Of a DNA stretch of 64,000 nt, positions 43,587 through 51,883 are shown in pieces. Source of the stretch: Streptomyces liliifuscus (GTDB lineage Bacteria > Actinomycetota > Actinomycetes > Streptomycetales > Streptomycetaceae); contig NZ_CP066831.1 of the NCBI RefSeq assembly GCF_016598615.1, positions 4,464,001-4,528,000 on the forward strand, in the 5' to 3' direction. The position numbers and the translations under genes were made by a program. Numbering within the stretch: the first letter of the stretch is position 1; the number at the start of each line of letters is the position of its first letter. Under the pieces are notes generated by a model. That model searched no databases and was not told the DNA's origin. It saw nothing but the letters and a program-made list of their open reading frames with translations.

Positions 43587-44264
43587 ATGAAGCTTCTGTC
43601 TCTGAACCTCGGCCGCCCCAAGGCCGTCGACTACACGGACCAGGCGGACGGCGTGACCGGGATCGACAAACGGCCGGTGGACCGGCCGGTGCGGGTGTCC
43701 GCGCCGGGGCCCAAGGGGGTCGGCGCGAGCGGGCTCGCCGGGGACGCCGTGTGCGAGCTGCGGCATCACGGAGGCGACCACCAGGCGGTGTACGCCGTCG
43801 CCCGCGAGGACCTCGACGACTGGGAACGCGAACTGGGCCGCCCCCTGGCAAGCGGAATGTTCGGGGAGAACCTCACGACGGAGGGCGTCGACGTGTCCGG
43901 CGCGCGGATCGGTGAGCGCTGGCGGATCGGCTCCGAGGTCGTTCTCGAGGTCACGTCCGGGCGGATTCCCTGTCTCACCTTCCAGGGCCATCTGGGCGAG
44001 AAGGGATGGGTCAAGCGGTTCACCGCGAAGGGCGCGCCGGGTGCGTATCTGCGAGTGATCGAGCCGGGTGAGCTGCGGGCGGGCGATCCGATCGAGATCG
44101 TCCACCGGCCCGACCACGAGGTGACCGTCGCCCTCCAGTTCCGCGCCGTCACGACCGAACGGGCCCTGCTGCCGAAGGTGTTGGAGGCGGGGGACGCCCT
44201 GCACCCGGAAGCGCTGAAGAAGGCACGGGAGTACGTGGAGAAGTACGGCCAGGCCGCGAAGTGA
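43587..44264 (+). CDS. MOSC-domain protein (YiiM-like)
   Basis: 225 residues. The MOSC beta-barrel has the signature ELRHHGGDHQAVYAVAREDL, the metal-sulphur motif region GENLTTEGVDVSGARIGERW and the conserved Cys in SGRIPCLTFQGH, which in relatives binds molybdenum cofactor. The C-terminal helical extension (EALKKAREYVEKYG) is of the YiiM/3-alpha type, and stand-alone members reduce N-hydroxylated compounds. It is divergent from a LysR regulator. Confidence 0.85.
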   Translation: MKLLSLNLGRPKAVDYTDQADGVTGIDKRPVDRPVRVSAPGPKGVGASGLAGDAVCELRHHGGDHQAVYAVAREDLDDWERELGRPLASGMFGENLTTEGVDVSGARIGERWRIGSEVVLEVTSGRIPCLTFQGHLGEKGWVKRFTAKGAPGAYLRVIEPGELRAGDPIEIVHRPDHEVTVALQFRAVTTERALLPKVLEAGDALHPEALKKAREYVEKYGQAAK

Positions 44265-44488
44265 GCCGAGACGGCCGTCCGGCCGGGCGAGTTGACGGAG
44301 CCCGGCACGGACGGGCGGTCGATCCGGACACTCCGTGCAAATCACACCACCGTCCGCCGCACCGCGAAGGCCGGGAGATGACAGGGCAGTTCGTCGTTGT
44401 GGAGGTTGTGGGGAAGGCACAGCCGACGGGTGCACTTTCGGGTCATTCGACGCACGGACAGCATGAGACAGGTCACTAATCTTGGGCC

Positions 44489-45262
44489 ATGACAACGGCT
44501 CTGATTACGGGATCGACCGCGGGCATCGGTGCCGCCTTCGCGCGGCGGCTCGCCTCCGACGGGCACAACCTCGTGCTGGTGGCGCGTGACAAGAAGCGGC
44601 TCGGCGAGCAGGCGACCGAACTGCACGACCGGCACGGCATCGAGGCGGAGGTGCTGACGGCGGATCTGGCGACGGACGAGGGAATCGAAGCGGTGGCCGC
44701 CCGCCTCTCGGACCGCAAGAACGCGGTCGACCTGCTGATCAACAACGCGGGCTTCGGCAACAAGGGCCTCTATCTGGACGTACCGATGGCGGACGAGCTG
44801 AAGATGCTCAAGGTGCACTGCGAGGCGGTGCTCCGGCTGACGTCGGCGGCGGCCGAGTCCATGCGGGCGCGCGGGCGCGGCGGTGTCGTCAACGTGGCCT
44901 CCACGGCCGCGTTCGTGCCGCGCGGTACGTACGGGGCGTCGAAGGCGTGGGTCGTGCAGTTCACGCAGGGCGTGGCGAAGGACCTGTCCGGCAGCGGCGT
45001 CCGGCTGATGGCGCTGTGCCCCGGGTTCGTGCGGACCGAGTTCCACGAGCGGGCCGGGATGGGCACGGACAACATCCCGAACTGGATGTGGCTGGACGCC
45101 GACAAGGTGGTCGCGGCCGCGCTGGCCGACCTGGCCCGGGGCAAGTCGCTGTCCATTCCGGACCCGCGCTACAAGGCCCTGATGGGAGTCGCGAAGGTGA
45201 CTCCGCGGGCGTTGCTCAGCGGGATCAGTTCGAAGACGGGGCGGAAGTACGGGCCGAAGTGA
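44489..45262 (+). CDS. Short-chain dehydrogenase/reductase
   Basis: 257 residues. A classical SDR with cofactor motif TGSTAGIG at 8-15, the NNAGFG motif, Ser in VVNVASTAAF and YxxxK as TYGASKAWV. The Arg at the end of strand 2 (VARDKKRL) favours NADPH. The C-terminal part (SIPDPRYKALMGVAKVTPRA) resembles the DltE/YqjQ-type SDRs. The 44265-44488 gap holds its promoter. It may be co-transcribed with the next gene but is separated by ~170 bp. Confidence 0.88.
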   Translation: MTTALITGSTAGIGAAFARRLASDGHNLVLVARDKKRLGEQATELHDRHGIEAEVLTADLATDEGIEAVAARLSDRKNAVDLLINNAGFGNKGLYLDVPMADELKMLKVHCEAVLRLTSAAAESMRARGRGGVVNVASTAAFVPRGTYGASKAWVVQFTQGVAKDLSGSGVRLMALCPGFVRTEFHERAGMGTDNIPNWMWLDADKVVAAALADLARGKSLSIPDPRYKALMGVAKVTPRALLSGISSKTGRKYGPK

Positions 45263-45431
45263 GCGCGGTGGCGCGTGGTGACACGGACGGACACTTAGGC
45301 AACGGCACGGACGGCGCGGACTGCACGAGCACAGGCACAGGTGGAATCCCCTTCGGCTGAAAAACGGCCGGAGGGGATTTTCACTAAAATGGGCGTATTC
45401 AACCGGACTCGAAGTGCCGGGAGGCGGCGCC

Positions 45432-46139
45432 ATGACTTTCGTACAGCTGATCGACTGCAAGACCAGCAGGATCGACGAGATGAACCGGCTCATGGACAGC
45501 TGGGTCGAGCAGACCAAGGGCAAGCGGACCGCGACGCACAACGTGATCGGGAAGGACCGGCACGACGCGTCGCACTTCGTCGAGATCGTGGAGTTTCCGT
45601 CGTTCGAGGTGGCGATGCGGAACTCGAGCCTTCCGGAGACCGACCGGATCTTCCGGGAGATGGTGGCGATCTGTGACGAGATGCCGACCTTCACGGATCT
45701 CGACGTGGTGCGGGACGAGTGGCTCTACAAGGCCAGCGTCCGCAATCTCTTCGGGCTGTTCGCCGGGAAGGGCAACATGCCGACGTGGGACCAGACCGTC
45801 GCGGAGAACTACCACGACCATGATCCGGCCAACGAACAGGGCGCCATCGGGCTGGACGCCATGCGCCGCGAGGTGGAGATGTGGCGGTCCGGCTTCGACT
45901 TCGTGTTCACCATCGAGGACCAGATCTCCGACGGTGACCGGGTCTGTACGCGCTGGACCTGGAACGGCACCCACAAGGGTGACTTCATGGGGATACCGGC
46001 CAGCGGCAAGCAGGTCACCATGACCGGTACGACCATTCACCGGTGCCGCGAGGACGGCAAGGTCGTCGAGGGGTGGTGGCAGTACGACCGGCTGGGGCTG
46101 ATGGACCAGCTCGGAGTGCTGGACCAGCTGGAGGTCTGA
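45432..46139 (+). CDS. Two-domain protein: ABM-like plus SnoaL-like
   Basis: 235 residues from the ATG at 45432 with GGGAGG upstream. Residues 1-~100 have a ferredoxin-like/antibiotic-biosynthesis-monooxygenase pattern (FVQLIDCKTSRIDEMNRLMD, HFVEIVEFPSFEVAMRNSS). Residues ~110-235 form a SnoaL-like NTF2-fold domain (NLFGLFAGKGNMPTWDQTVA, the strand DGDRVCTRWTWNGTHKGDF, the end VVEGWWQYDRLGLMDQLG). SnoaL-like proteins include ester cyclases and non-enzymatic stress proteins. The fusion order is unusual; function is unknown. Confidence 0.75.
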   Translation: MTFVQLIDCKTSRIDEMNRLMDSWVEQTKGKRTATHNVIGKDRHDASHFVEIVEFPSFEVAMRNSSLPETDRIFREMVAICDEMPTFTDLDVVRDEWLYKASVRNLFGLFAGKGNMPTWDQTVAENYHDHDPANEQGAIGLDAMRREVEMWRSGFDFVFTIEDQISDGDRVCTRWTWNGTHKGDFMGIPASGKQVTMTGTTIHRCREDGKVVEGWWQYDRLGLMDQLGVLDQLEV

Positions 46140-46166
46140 CCGCGCCGGGCCGCGCCGGCGACAGCA

Positions 46167-46205
46167 CGAAGGCCCGGTCCCCCGCGACGGGGTACCGGGC
46201 CTTCG
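46167..46205. terminator. Bidirectional terminator before groEL stop
   Basis: CGAAGGCCCGGT pairs with ACCGGGCCTTCG across 46167-46205, with an inner CCC/GGG step, between convergent genes. Confidence 0.85.
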
Positions 46206-46259
46206 CCGGGCGCTCAAAGGGACCTACGCCCCCTCGGGCCGCCCGGAAGCGGCTTGCGC

Positions 46260-47888
46260 CTAGTGGGAGTGGCCGTGACCGTGGCCGCCGCCCGCGTCGC
46301 CCTCTTCCTCCGCCGGCTTCTCGACGACCAGGGTCTCGGTCGTGAGGAGCAGGGAGGCGATGGAGGCGGCGTTCTCCAGGGCGGAGCGGGTGACCTTGAC
46401 CGGGTCGATGACGCCCTGCTTGACCAGGTCGCCGTACTCGCCGGTCGCGGCGTTGAAGCCCTGGCCCTTGTCGAGCTCGGCGACCTTGGAGGTGATGACG
46501 TAACCCTCCAGGCCGGCGTTCTCGGCGATCCAGCGCAGCGGCTCGACGGCGGCCTTGCGGACGACGGCCACACCGGTGGCCTCGTCGCCGGTCTTGCCGA
46601 GGTTGCCCTCCAGGACCTTCACGGCGTGGACGAGCGCGGAGCCACCACCGGAGACGATGCCCTCCTCGACCGCGGCGCGGGTCGCGGAGATGGCGTCCTC
46701 CAGACGGTGCTTCTTCTCCTTGAGCTCCACCTCGGTGGCGGCGCCGACCTTGATGACGCACACGCCGCCGGCCAGCTTCGCGAGGCGCTCCTGGAGCTTC
46801 TCGCGGTCCCAGTCGGAGTCGGTGTTCTCGATCTCGGCCTTGATCTGGTTGACACGGCCGGCCACGGCGCCGGTGTCGCCACCGCCGTCGACGATGACCG
46901 TGTCGTCCTTCGAGATGGTGACGCGGCGGGCGGTGCCCAGCACGTCGAGGCCGACCTGGTCGAGCTTGAGGCCGACCTCCTCGGCGATGACCTCGGCGCC
47001 GGTGAGCGCGGCCATGTCGCCGAGCATCGCCTTGCGGCGGTCACCGAAGCCGGGGGCCTTCACGGCGACGGCGTTGAACGTGCCGCGGATCTTGTTCACG
47101 ACCAGGGTCGACAGGGCCTCGCCCTCGACGTCCTCGGCGATGATCAGCAGCGGCTTGGAGGAGTTGGTCTGGATGACCTTCTCCAGCAGCGGCAGCATGT
47201 CCTGGATGGAGGAGATCTTGCCCTGGTGGATCAGGATGTACGGGTCGTCCAGGACGGCTTCCATGCGCTCCTGGTCCGTCACGAAGTACGGCGACAGGTA
47301 GCCCTTGTCGAAGGCCATGCCCTCGGTGAAGTCCAGCTCCAGACCGAAGGTGTTGGACTCCTCGACGGTGATGACACCGTCCTTGCCGACCTTGTCCATC
47401 GCCTCGGCGATGAGCTCGCCGACCTGGCTGTCCTGGGCGGACAGACCGGCGACGGCGGCGATGTCGGACTTCTCGTCGATCGGGCGCGCGGTCGCGAGGA
47501 GCTCCTCGGAGACCGCGGCGACGGCCGCGTCGATGCCCTTCTTCAGGAGGGCGGGGGACGCGCCGGCGGCGACGTTCTTCAGGCCCTCGCGGACGAGCGC
47601 CTGGGCCAGCACGGTGGCGGTGGTCGTACCGTCACCCGCGATGTCGTTGGTCTTGGTCGCCACCTCCTTCACCAGCTGGGCGCCGAGGTTCTCGTACGGG
47701 TCGTCGAGCTCGACCTCGCGGGCGATGGTGACACCGTCGTTGGTGATGGTGGGTGCGCCGAACTTCTTGTCGATGACGACGTTGCGGCCCTTGGGGCCGA
47801 TCGTCACCTTGACCGTGTCGGCAAGCTTGTTGACGCCGCGCTCGAGGGCGCGACGGGCGTCCTCGTCGAACTTCAGGATCTTCGCCAT
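46260..47888 (-). CDS. groEL1: 60-kDa chaperonin GroEL1
   Basis: 542 residues, complete (MAKILKFDEDARRALERGVN start; the ATP-binding segment is AGDGTTTATVLAQAL). The C-terminus ends GGGHGHGHSH, a His-rich tail instead of the usual GGM repeats, which marks the GroEL1 paralogue located next to groES in actinobacteria; a second, stand-alone groEL2 is expected elsewhere in the genome. It folds newly made proteins with GroES, and His-tailed members may also bind metal. It is co-directional with groES across a ~120-bp gap and is controlled from the CIRCE promoter. Confidence 0.97.
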   Translation of the reverse strand: MAKILKFDEDARRALERGVNKLADTVKVTIGPKGRNVVIDKKFGAPTITNDGVTIAREVELDDPYENLGAQLVKEVATKTNDIAGDGTTTATVLAQALVREGLKNVAAGASPALLKKGIDAAVAAVSEELLATARPIDEKSDIAAVAGLSAQDSQVGELIAEAMDKVGKDGVITVEESNTFGLELDFTEGMAFDKGYLSPYFVTDQERMEAVLDDPYILIHQGKISSIQDMLPLLEKVIQTNSSKPLLIIAEDVEGEALSTLVVNKIRGTFNAVAVKAPGFGDRRKAMLGDMAALTGAEVIAEEVGLKLDQVGLDVLGTARRVTISKDDTVIVDGGGDTGAVAGRVNQIKAEIENTDSDWDREKLQERLAKLAGGVCVIKVGAATEVELKEKKHRLEDAISATRAAVEEGIVSGGGSALVHAVKVLEGNLGKTGDEATGVAVVRKAAVEPLRWIAENAGLEGYVITSKVAELDKGQGFNAATGEYGDLVKQGVIDPVKVTRSALENAASIASLLLTTETLVVEKPAEEEGDAGGGHGHGHSH

Positions 47889-48009
47889 GGGAGCGGTTCA
47901 GCCCTCTCGGAAAACGTGGGTGAAACGAACTGCGCCCCCGACGCCCGGCTTCATAAGGTCGCGGGGGCCAGGGGCGCAGTTCACTGCAATGCTGGTAATG
48001 CCGGGTGAA

Positions 48010-48318
48010 TTACTTCTCGACGATCGCGAGCACGTCGCGAGCCGAGAGGACGAGGTACTCCTCGCCGTTGTACTTCACCTCGGTGCCGCCGTACTTGCTG
48101 TACAGCACGACATCGCCGGTCTTGACGTCGAGCGGAAGACGCTCGCCGTTCTCGAAGCGGCCCGGGCCAACGGCCAGGACGACGCCCTCCTGGGGCTTCT
48201 CCTTGGCGGTGTCCGGGATGACCAGGCCAGAGGCCGTGGTCTGCTCGGCGTCGAGCGGCTGGACCACAATGCGGTCCTCAAGCGGCTTGATGGCAACCTT
48301 GGAGCTGGTGGTCGTCAC
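48010..48318 (-). CDS. groES: 10-kDa co-chaperonin GroES
   Basis: 102 residues; GTG start with GGAGG eight bases upstream. The full GroES fold is seen: KVAIKPLEDRIVVQPLDAEQ, mobile loop TTASGLVIPDTA, the conserved GVVLAVGPG and the C-terminal GDVVLYSKYGGTEVKYNGEE, then YLVLSARDVLAIVEK. It caps the GroEL ring. It is the first gene of the heat-shock operon and is preceded by a promoter flanked by two CIRCE elements. Confidence 0.98.
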   Translation of the reverse strand: MTTTSSKVAIKPLEDRIVVQPLDAEQTTASGLVIPDTAKEKPQEGVVLAVGPGRFENGERLPLDVKTGDVVLYSKYGGTEVKYNGEEYLVLSARDVLAIVEK

Positions 48319-48415
48319 GATCCGACCTCCCCCTTCGGAGATCTCACGGGGTTAACTGTCTGAGGTGGCGACCAGGTGGATCCGTCGTCGCGGGTGCCGG
48401 ACCTGCCCGTCGCTA

Positions 48416-48442
48416 TTGGCACTCTCCTGCGGTGAGTGCCAG
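48416..48442. promoter_or_regulatory. CIRCE element 1 (HrcA operator)
   Basis: TTGGCACTC, nine bases, GAGTGCCAG: the 9-9-9 CIRCE inverted repeat, downstream of the -10 box on the groES strand. Confidence 0.92.
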
Positions 48443-48447
48443 GCCTG

Positions 48448-48477
48448 AGACTATGACTGCGATTAGCACTCGGTCAA
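48448..48477 (-). promoter_or_regulatory. groES promoter
   Basis: On the minus strand TTGACC (48477-48472), 18 bp, TAGTCT (48453-48448), a housekeeping sigma-HrdB-like promoter. CIRCE 2 overlaps its -35 box and CIRCE 1 lies just past the start site. Confidence 0.8.
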
Positions 48478-48489
48478 GCGGAGTGCCAG
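48463..48489. promoter_or_regulatory. CIRCE element 2 (HrcA operator)
   Basis: TTAGCACTC, nine bases, GAGTGCCAG. It overlaps the -35 box, so HrcA binding would block polymerase; heat inactivation of HrcA would release it. Confidence 0.92.
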
Positions 48490-48539
48490 TTGCCTCCGGC
48501 GGTCAGGGGATGTTCGGCGCCCGGTGCCACGGGTGAACG

Positions 48540-48750
48540 CCCCTGGGGGCTGCCGCCCCCAGCCCCCCGCTCATCGGCCTGAACGGCCTCGTCCTCAAAC
48601 GCCGGACGGGCTGAAAATGTCGGCCCGGGCCGCGAAGTATTCAGCCCCTCCAGCGTCCGAATCCTCAGCCCCTCCGGCGTTTGAGGAGCGGGGGTTCGGG
48701 GGCCGGCCCCCGAAAAGGGACGGGAATGGGTAGGGGCGGCGGGGGCGAGA
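48540..48750. repeat. Dispersed intergenic repeat cluster
   Basis: CCTCAAACGCCGG-ACGGGCTGA at about 48593 is inverted as TCAGCCCCTCCGGCGTTTGAGG at about 48665, giving a long imperfect inverted repeat. The right part (to GGGGCGAGA at ~48750) duplicates 4245-4330 almost exactly. An additional GGGGGCTGCCGCCCCC hairpin lies near 48545-48560. No gene is present. Confidence 0.8.
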
Positions 48751-48755
48751 AATCG

Positions 48756-49529
48756 CTAGAGGTAGTCCTCCAGGCGGGCGACCGTGAAGCCCTGGTCCTG
48801 GACCCGGTTCAGGATCTTGGCTGTTGTCCGAGTGAGACTCGCACCGCCACGGCCCTCCGGGCAGTGAAGGACGTCGCCCGGGCGAAGGCGGTCGGCGTCA
48901 CGCCAGAGGACGACGGCGGCCACCCCGCAGTCGGCGGCAGCACGCAGAGTGTCGGTGTTGTAGTCGCCGTAGGGCGGCCGAAAGAGCCGCGGCCGGATAC
49001 CGAAGCGCTGCTTGAGCTTCTCCTGCTGCCCACAGATCTCGGCCCGCTGACCGGCGTACGGGAGACCCGGCAGGTACGGATGGTCGAGCGTGTGGTTCTG
49101 CACGGTCGCACCGACCGCGCGGAGCCGGCCGAAGTGGGCGTACCCCGGCCCGACGACACTGTCCGTGAGGAACATCGTGACCGGCAGCCGCAGCTCACGG
49201 ACCATGTCGACGAACCCCGGGTCCTTCTCGGCACCGTCCTCGAAGGTCAGGAAGACGACCCGGTCGCGGGTGGGGACACGGTCGACCACGGGCGGCAGGC
49301 CCGGTCCCGCGCTACGGGCGGAGGGCCGCCGGCCGGGCGGCTTCGGCGCCGGCGCGAGCGGGGCGGACAGCCCCCAGCGGCGGTACGGGTCCTCGGTGGG
49401 GCCGTACGTGCGCACCTTCTCCGCGGCCTTCTTGCCCAACCGCTCGATGGGGTCCACGGACTGGGCGCAGCCGGCCAGGCAGACCAGGCCCGCGAGCAGT
49501 GCTGCGGCGGCGGCCGGCCGCTTCCTCAC
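48756..49529 (-). CDS. Polysaccharide deacetylase-family lipoprotein, altered DD motif
   Basis: 257 residues from a GTG at 49529 overlapping the upstream stop (GTGA). Signal peptide with lipobox CLAGC, so extracellular and lipid-anchored. The NodB motifs are: motif 1 VVFLTFEDG, where the usual DD is ED; motif 2 NHTLDH with both metal His; motif 3 LFRPPYGDYN; and later VLWRDADRLRPGD. The Asp-to-Glu change hits the catalytic-base position, so activity on chitin-like or peptidoglycan sugars may be altered. It is a tandem duplicate of the upstream gene. Confidence 0.88.
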   Translation of the reverse strand: MRKRPAAAAALLAGLVCLAGCAQSVDPIERLGKKAAEKVRTYGPTEDPYRRWGLSAPLAPAPKPPGRRPSARSAGPGLPPVVDRVPTRDRVVFLTFEDGAEKDPGFVDMVRELRLPVTMFLTDSVVGPGYAHFGRLRAVGATVQNHTLDHPYLPGLPYAGQRAEICGQQEKLKQRFGIRPRLFRPPYGDYNTDTLRAAADCGVAAVVLWRDADRLRPGDVLHCPEGRGGASLTRTTAKILNRVQDQGFTVARLEDYL

Positions 49530-50461
49530 AGGTAGTCCTCGATGCGTGCCACCGCGTACCCCTTGTCCGTGACCAGTTTCAGGAACCGTCGGACCATGTC
49601 CGGCATCGTGCCCTTCCAGTGCTCCCTGCCGCGGAAGTGGCTGAGAACGATGTCTCCGGGGTGCAGGTCGCGGTCCAGTTCGCGGTAGTCCCAGCGGTCG
49701 ACGAAGACCTCCTCGTTCCACAGCGGGGCCGCCTTGATGCCGCAGGCCCTTGCCGCGCGCAGGGTGTCCTCGTTGTAGTTGCCGAAGGGCGGGCGGAAGA
49801 GGGTCGGGCGCTTGCCGTAACGCTTCTCGATCACGTCCTGCATGCCGCAGATCTCCCGCTTCTGCCGTTCGTAGGAGAGGTTCGGCATATAGCGGTGATT
49901 GAGGGTGTGGTTGTTCAGGACCACACCCCTGTCCTGCATCTTCCTGAAGTAGCCGTAGTCCTCTTTGATCAGGTAGTCGCTCAGGAAGGCCGTGTACGGG
50001 ATCTTCAGCTCGCTCATCATCCGCAGGAACGCGGGGTCCTTCTCGGCGCCGTCGTCGATGGTGAGGAAGACGACCTTGTCCTTGGTGGGGATCGTGGTGA
50101 AAACGGGTGGCAGGCCCTCGTGGTCGTCCACCTCGAAGCCCTTGCGGGTGCTGATACGGGGCTTCTGCTCGGGGGCGGGGGGTGCGGGGAGTGGGGGCTC
50201 GGACAGCCCCCACCGCTTTGCCGCGGTGGCGCGGGCGCGCTGCTCCTGACGGAGTTTGGTGGCGTAGGTGTCCATGGCTCGCGCGGGTGGGGCCTTGAGG
50301 AGTTGCTGGCCCGCGGCGGGCTTGGGGGTGGTGGATGGGGTTTCTCCGCAGCCGGCCGCCAGTGCGGTGACGGTCAGTAGCGTGATCGCGGTGCGTGCGG
50401 GGCGTGTGGGCCGGTTGTTCGTCCGCGGGCGCGTGGGGGCTGGTCGCGCAGTTCCCCGCAC
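49526..50461 (-). CDS. Polysaccharide deacetylase-family lipoprotein
   Basis: About 311 residues from the GTG at 50461; an ATG at 50518 is also in frame but lies in an AT-rich stretch that looks like promoter DNA. Lipobox LAAGC after a basic n-region. The NodB domain is intact: VVFLTIDDG (both Asp), NHTLNH, LFRPPFGNYN and the end motif DIVLSHF. It probably removes N-acetyl groups from cell-wall or extracellular amino sugars. Its first codons are made from a copy of the dispersed repeat (50438-50470), so the N-terminus is recent. It is translationally coupled to its duplicate downstream. Confidence 0.88.
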   Translation of the reverse strand: MRGTARPAPTRPRTNNRPTRPARTAITLLTVTALAAGCGETPSTTPKPAAGQQLLKAPPARAMDTYATKLRQEQRARATAAKRWGLSEPPLPAPPAPEQKPRISTRKGFEVDDHEGLPPVFTTIPTKDKVVFLTIDDGAEKDPAFLRMMSELKIPYTAFLSDYLIKEDYGYFRKMQDRGVVLNNHTLNHRYMPNLSYERQKREICGMQDVIEKRYGKRPTLFRPPFGNYNEDTLRAARACGIKAAPLWNEEVFVDRWDYRELDRDLHPGDIVLSHFRGREHWKGTMPDMVRRFLKLVTDKGYAVARIEDYL

Positions 50462-50470
50462 CCTTGAAAA
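50438..50470. repeat. Dispersed repeat copy overlapping a gene start
   Basis: TGGTCGCGCAGTTCCCCGCA and CCCTTGAAAAGG, overlapping the presumed start and signal-peptide n-region of the deacetylase gene. The adjoining 50471-50525 is unusually AT-rich and probably holds divergent promoters. Confidence 0.7.
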
Positions 50471-50608
50471 GGACCCCCCGATTACACCGTTACTGTAATT
50501 TTGTCGTACAAGTCGCATGGGTCCGGATACTCACAGGTCGGGCCCCTCACCAGGCGTCGACACCGCCGTCCTGCCCGTCCCGTCCACCGACTGGCCCACA
50601 ATGGGGCG

Positions 50609-51853
50609 GTGAACGACCTCGATCCTCCCTCCCGCCACCCGACCACCGCCCCTCATCGACGGGCTGCGCCCGACACCCCCTTGTCGTCATTCGCTGCCCT
50701 GCTCACCGACCAGGGCCGTGCCCTTCTCGAAGAGGTGCGGGACACCGAACCCGCTCAGGAGCTGGCCGTCGCGACCCGGCTGCGGCGGGAGCATCCCGTC
50801 GGGCTCGTGTCGGCGGCGCTCGGGCAGGCGCGGTTGCGGCAGCGGGCCGTGGCGAAGTTCGGCGCGGCGGACGCGGGGCGGATGTACTTCACGCCGAACG
50901 GGGTGGAGCAGTCGACCCGGGCGAGTGTCGCCGCGTACCGGGCCCGGCGTTTCCAGGAGCTCGGCGTGCGGTCCGTGGCGGACCTGTGCTGTGGGATCGG
51001 CGGTGACGCGATCGCGCTCGCCCGGGCCGGGATCCGGGTGCTCGCCGTCGACCGGGACCCCCTGACGGCGGCCGTGGCGCGGGCGAACGCCGACGCGCTC
51101 GGGCTCGGCAAGCTGATCGAGGTGCGCGAGGCGGATGTCACGGAGGTCGCGACGGACGCGTACGACGCCGTGTTCGTGGATCCGGCGCGGCGGGGCGGGC
51201 GCGGGCGTGTCTTCGACCCCGAGGCCTATTCGCCGCCGCTGTCGTGGGCCGTGCGAACCGCCCTCGAAGCGCCCCTCGCCGCCCTGAAGATCGCACCCGG
51301 GATTCCGCACGAGACCGTCCCCGCCGAGGCGGGGGCCGAGTGGATCTCGGACTCCGGGGACGTGAAGGAGGCCGTGCTGTGGTTCGGCACGGGAGACGCG
51401 GGATCCGTACGCGCGACTCTGCTGCCCGGGCCGCGGACTCTCGTCGGCCGGGGGCTGCCCGATCCTCAGGTGCGGCCCCTGGGACGGTACTTGTACGAGC
51501 CCGACGGGGCCGTCGTCCGGGCGCATCTGGTCGCGGAGGTCGCCGAGGAGCTGGACGGCGGCGGCCTCATCGACGAGACGATCGCCTACATCACCGCGGA
51601 CTCGCTGAAGGCCACGCCCTACGCCACCGCCTACGAGATCACCGATCAACTTCCCTTCGGCGTGAAGAAGTTGAAGGCACTGCTGCGGGAGCGCGGGGTC
51701 GGTGTCCTCACCGTCAAGAAGCGCGGCTCGGCCGTCGAGCCGGAGGAGTTGCGGCGCAAGGTGAAGCCGCAGGGGCCGAACTCGGCGACCGTGTTCCTGA
51801 CCCGGGTGAAGGGCGCCCCGACCATGCTGCTGGGGCACCCCGCACCCGCGTAA
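50609..51853 (+). CDS. SAM-dependent methyltransferase with THUMP-like domain
   Basis: 414 residues from the GTG at 50609. The N-terminal helical part ends in MYFTPNGVEQSTRASVAAYR. The Rossmann methyltransferase core has SAM motif I VADLCCGIGGDAIALA, motif II VLAVDRDPLTAAVARANA and FVDPARRGGRGRVFD as the motif IV region. The C-terminal third (LKALLRERGVGVLTVKKRGS, VEPEELRRKV) resembles the PG_1098/THUMP-like RNA-binding fold. An RNA methyltransferase role is plausible; the target is unknown. Confidence 0.85.
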   Translation: MNDLDPPSRHPTTAPHRRAAPDTPLSSFAALLTDQGRALLEEVRDTEPAQELAVATRLRREHPVGLVSAALGQARLRQRAVAKFGAADAGRMYFTPNGVEQSTRASVAAYRARRFQELGVRSVADLCCGIGGDAIALARAGIRVLAVDRDPLTAAVARANADALGLGKLIEVREADVTEVATDAYDAVFVDPARRGGRGRVFDPEAYSPPLSWAVRTALEAPLAALKIAPGIPHETVPAEAGAEWISDSGDVKEAVLWFGTGDAGSVRATLLPGPRTLVGRGLPDPQVRPLGRYLYEPDGAVVRAHLVAEVAEELDGGGLIDETIAYITADSLKATPYATAYEITDQLPFGVKKLKALLRERGVGVLTVKKRGSAVEPEELRRKVKPQGPNSATVFLTRVKGAPTMLLGHPAPA

Positions 51854-51883
51854 CCGCTCCCGACCGTCGCGTAACCGCCGTAC

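Noticed and set aside
49530..50213. Extension of the downstream deacetylase frame through its neighbour
   Set aside because: It is the shifted shadow of the upstream deacetylase; a GTGA overlap and a lipoprotein signal define the start at 49529.
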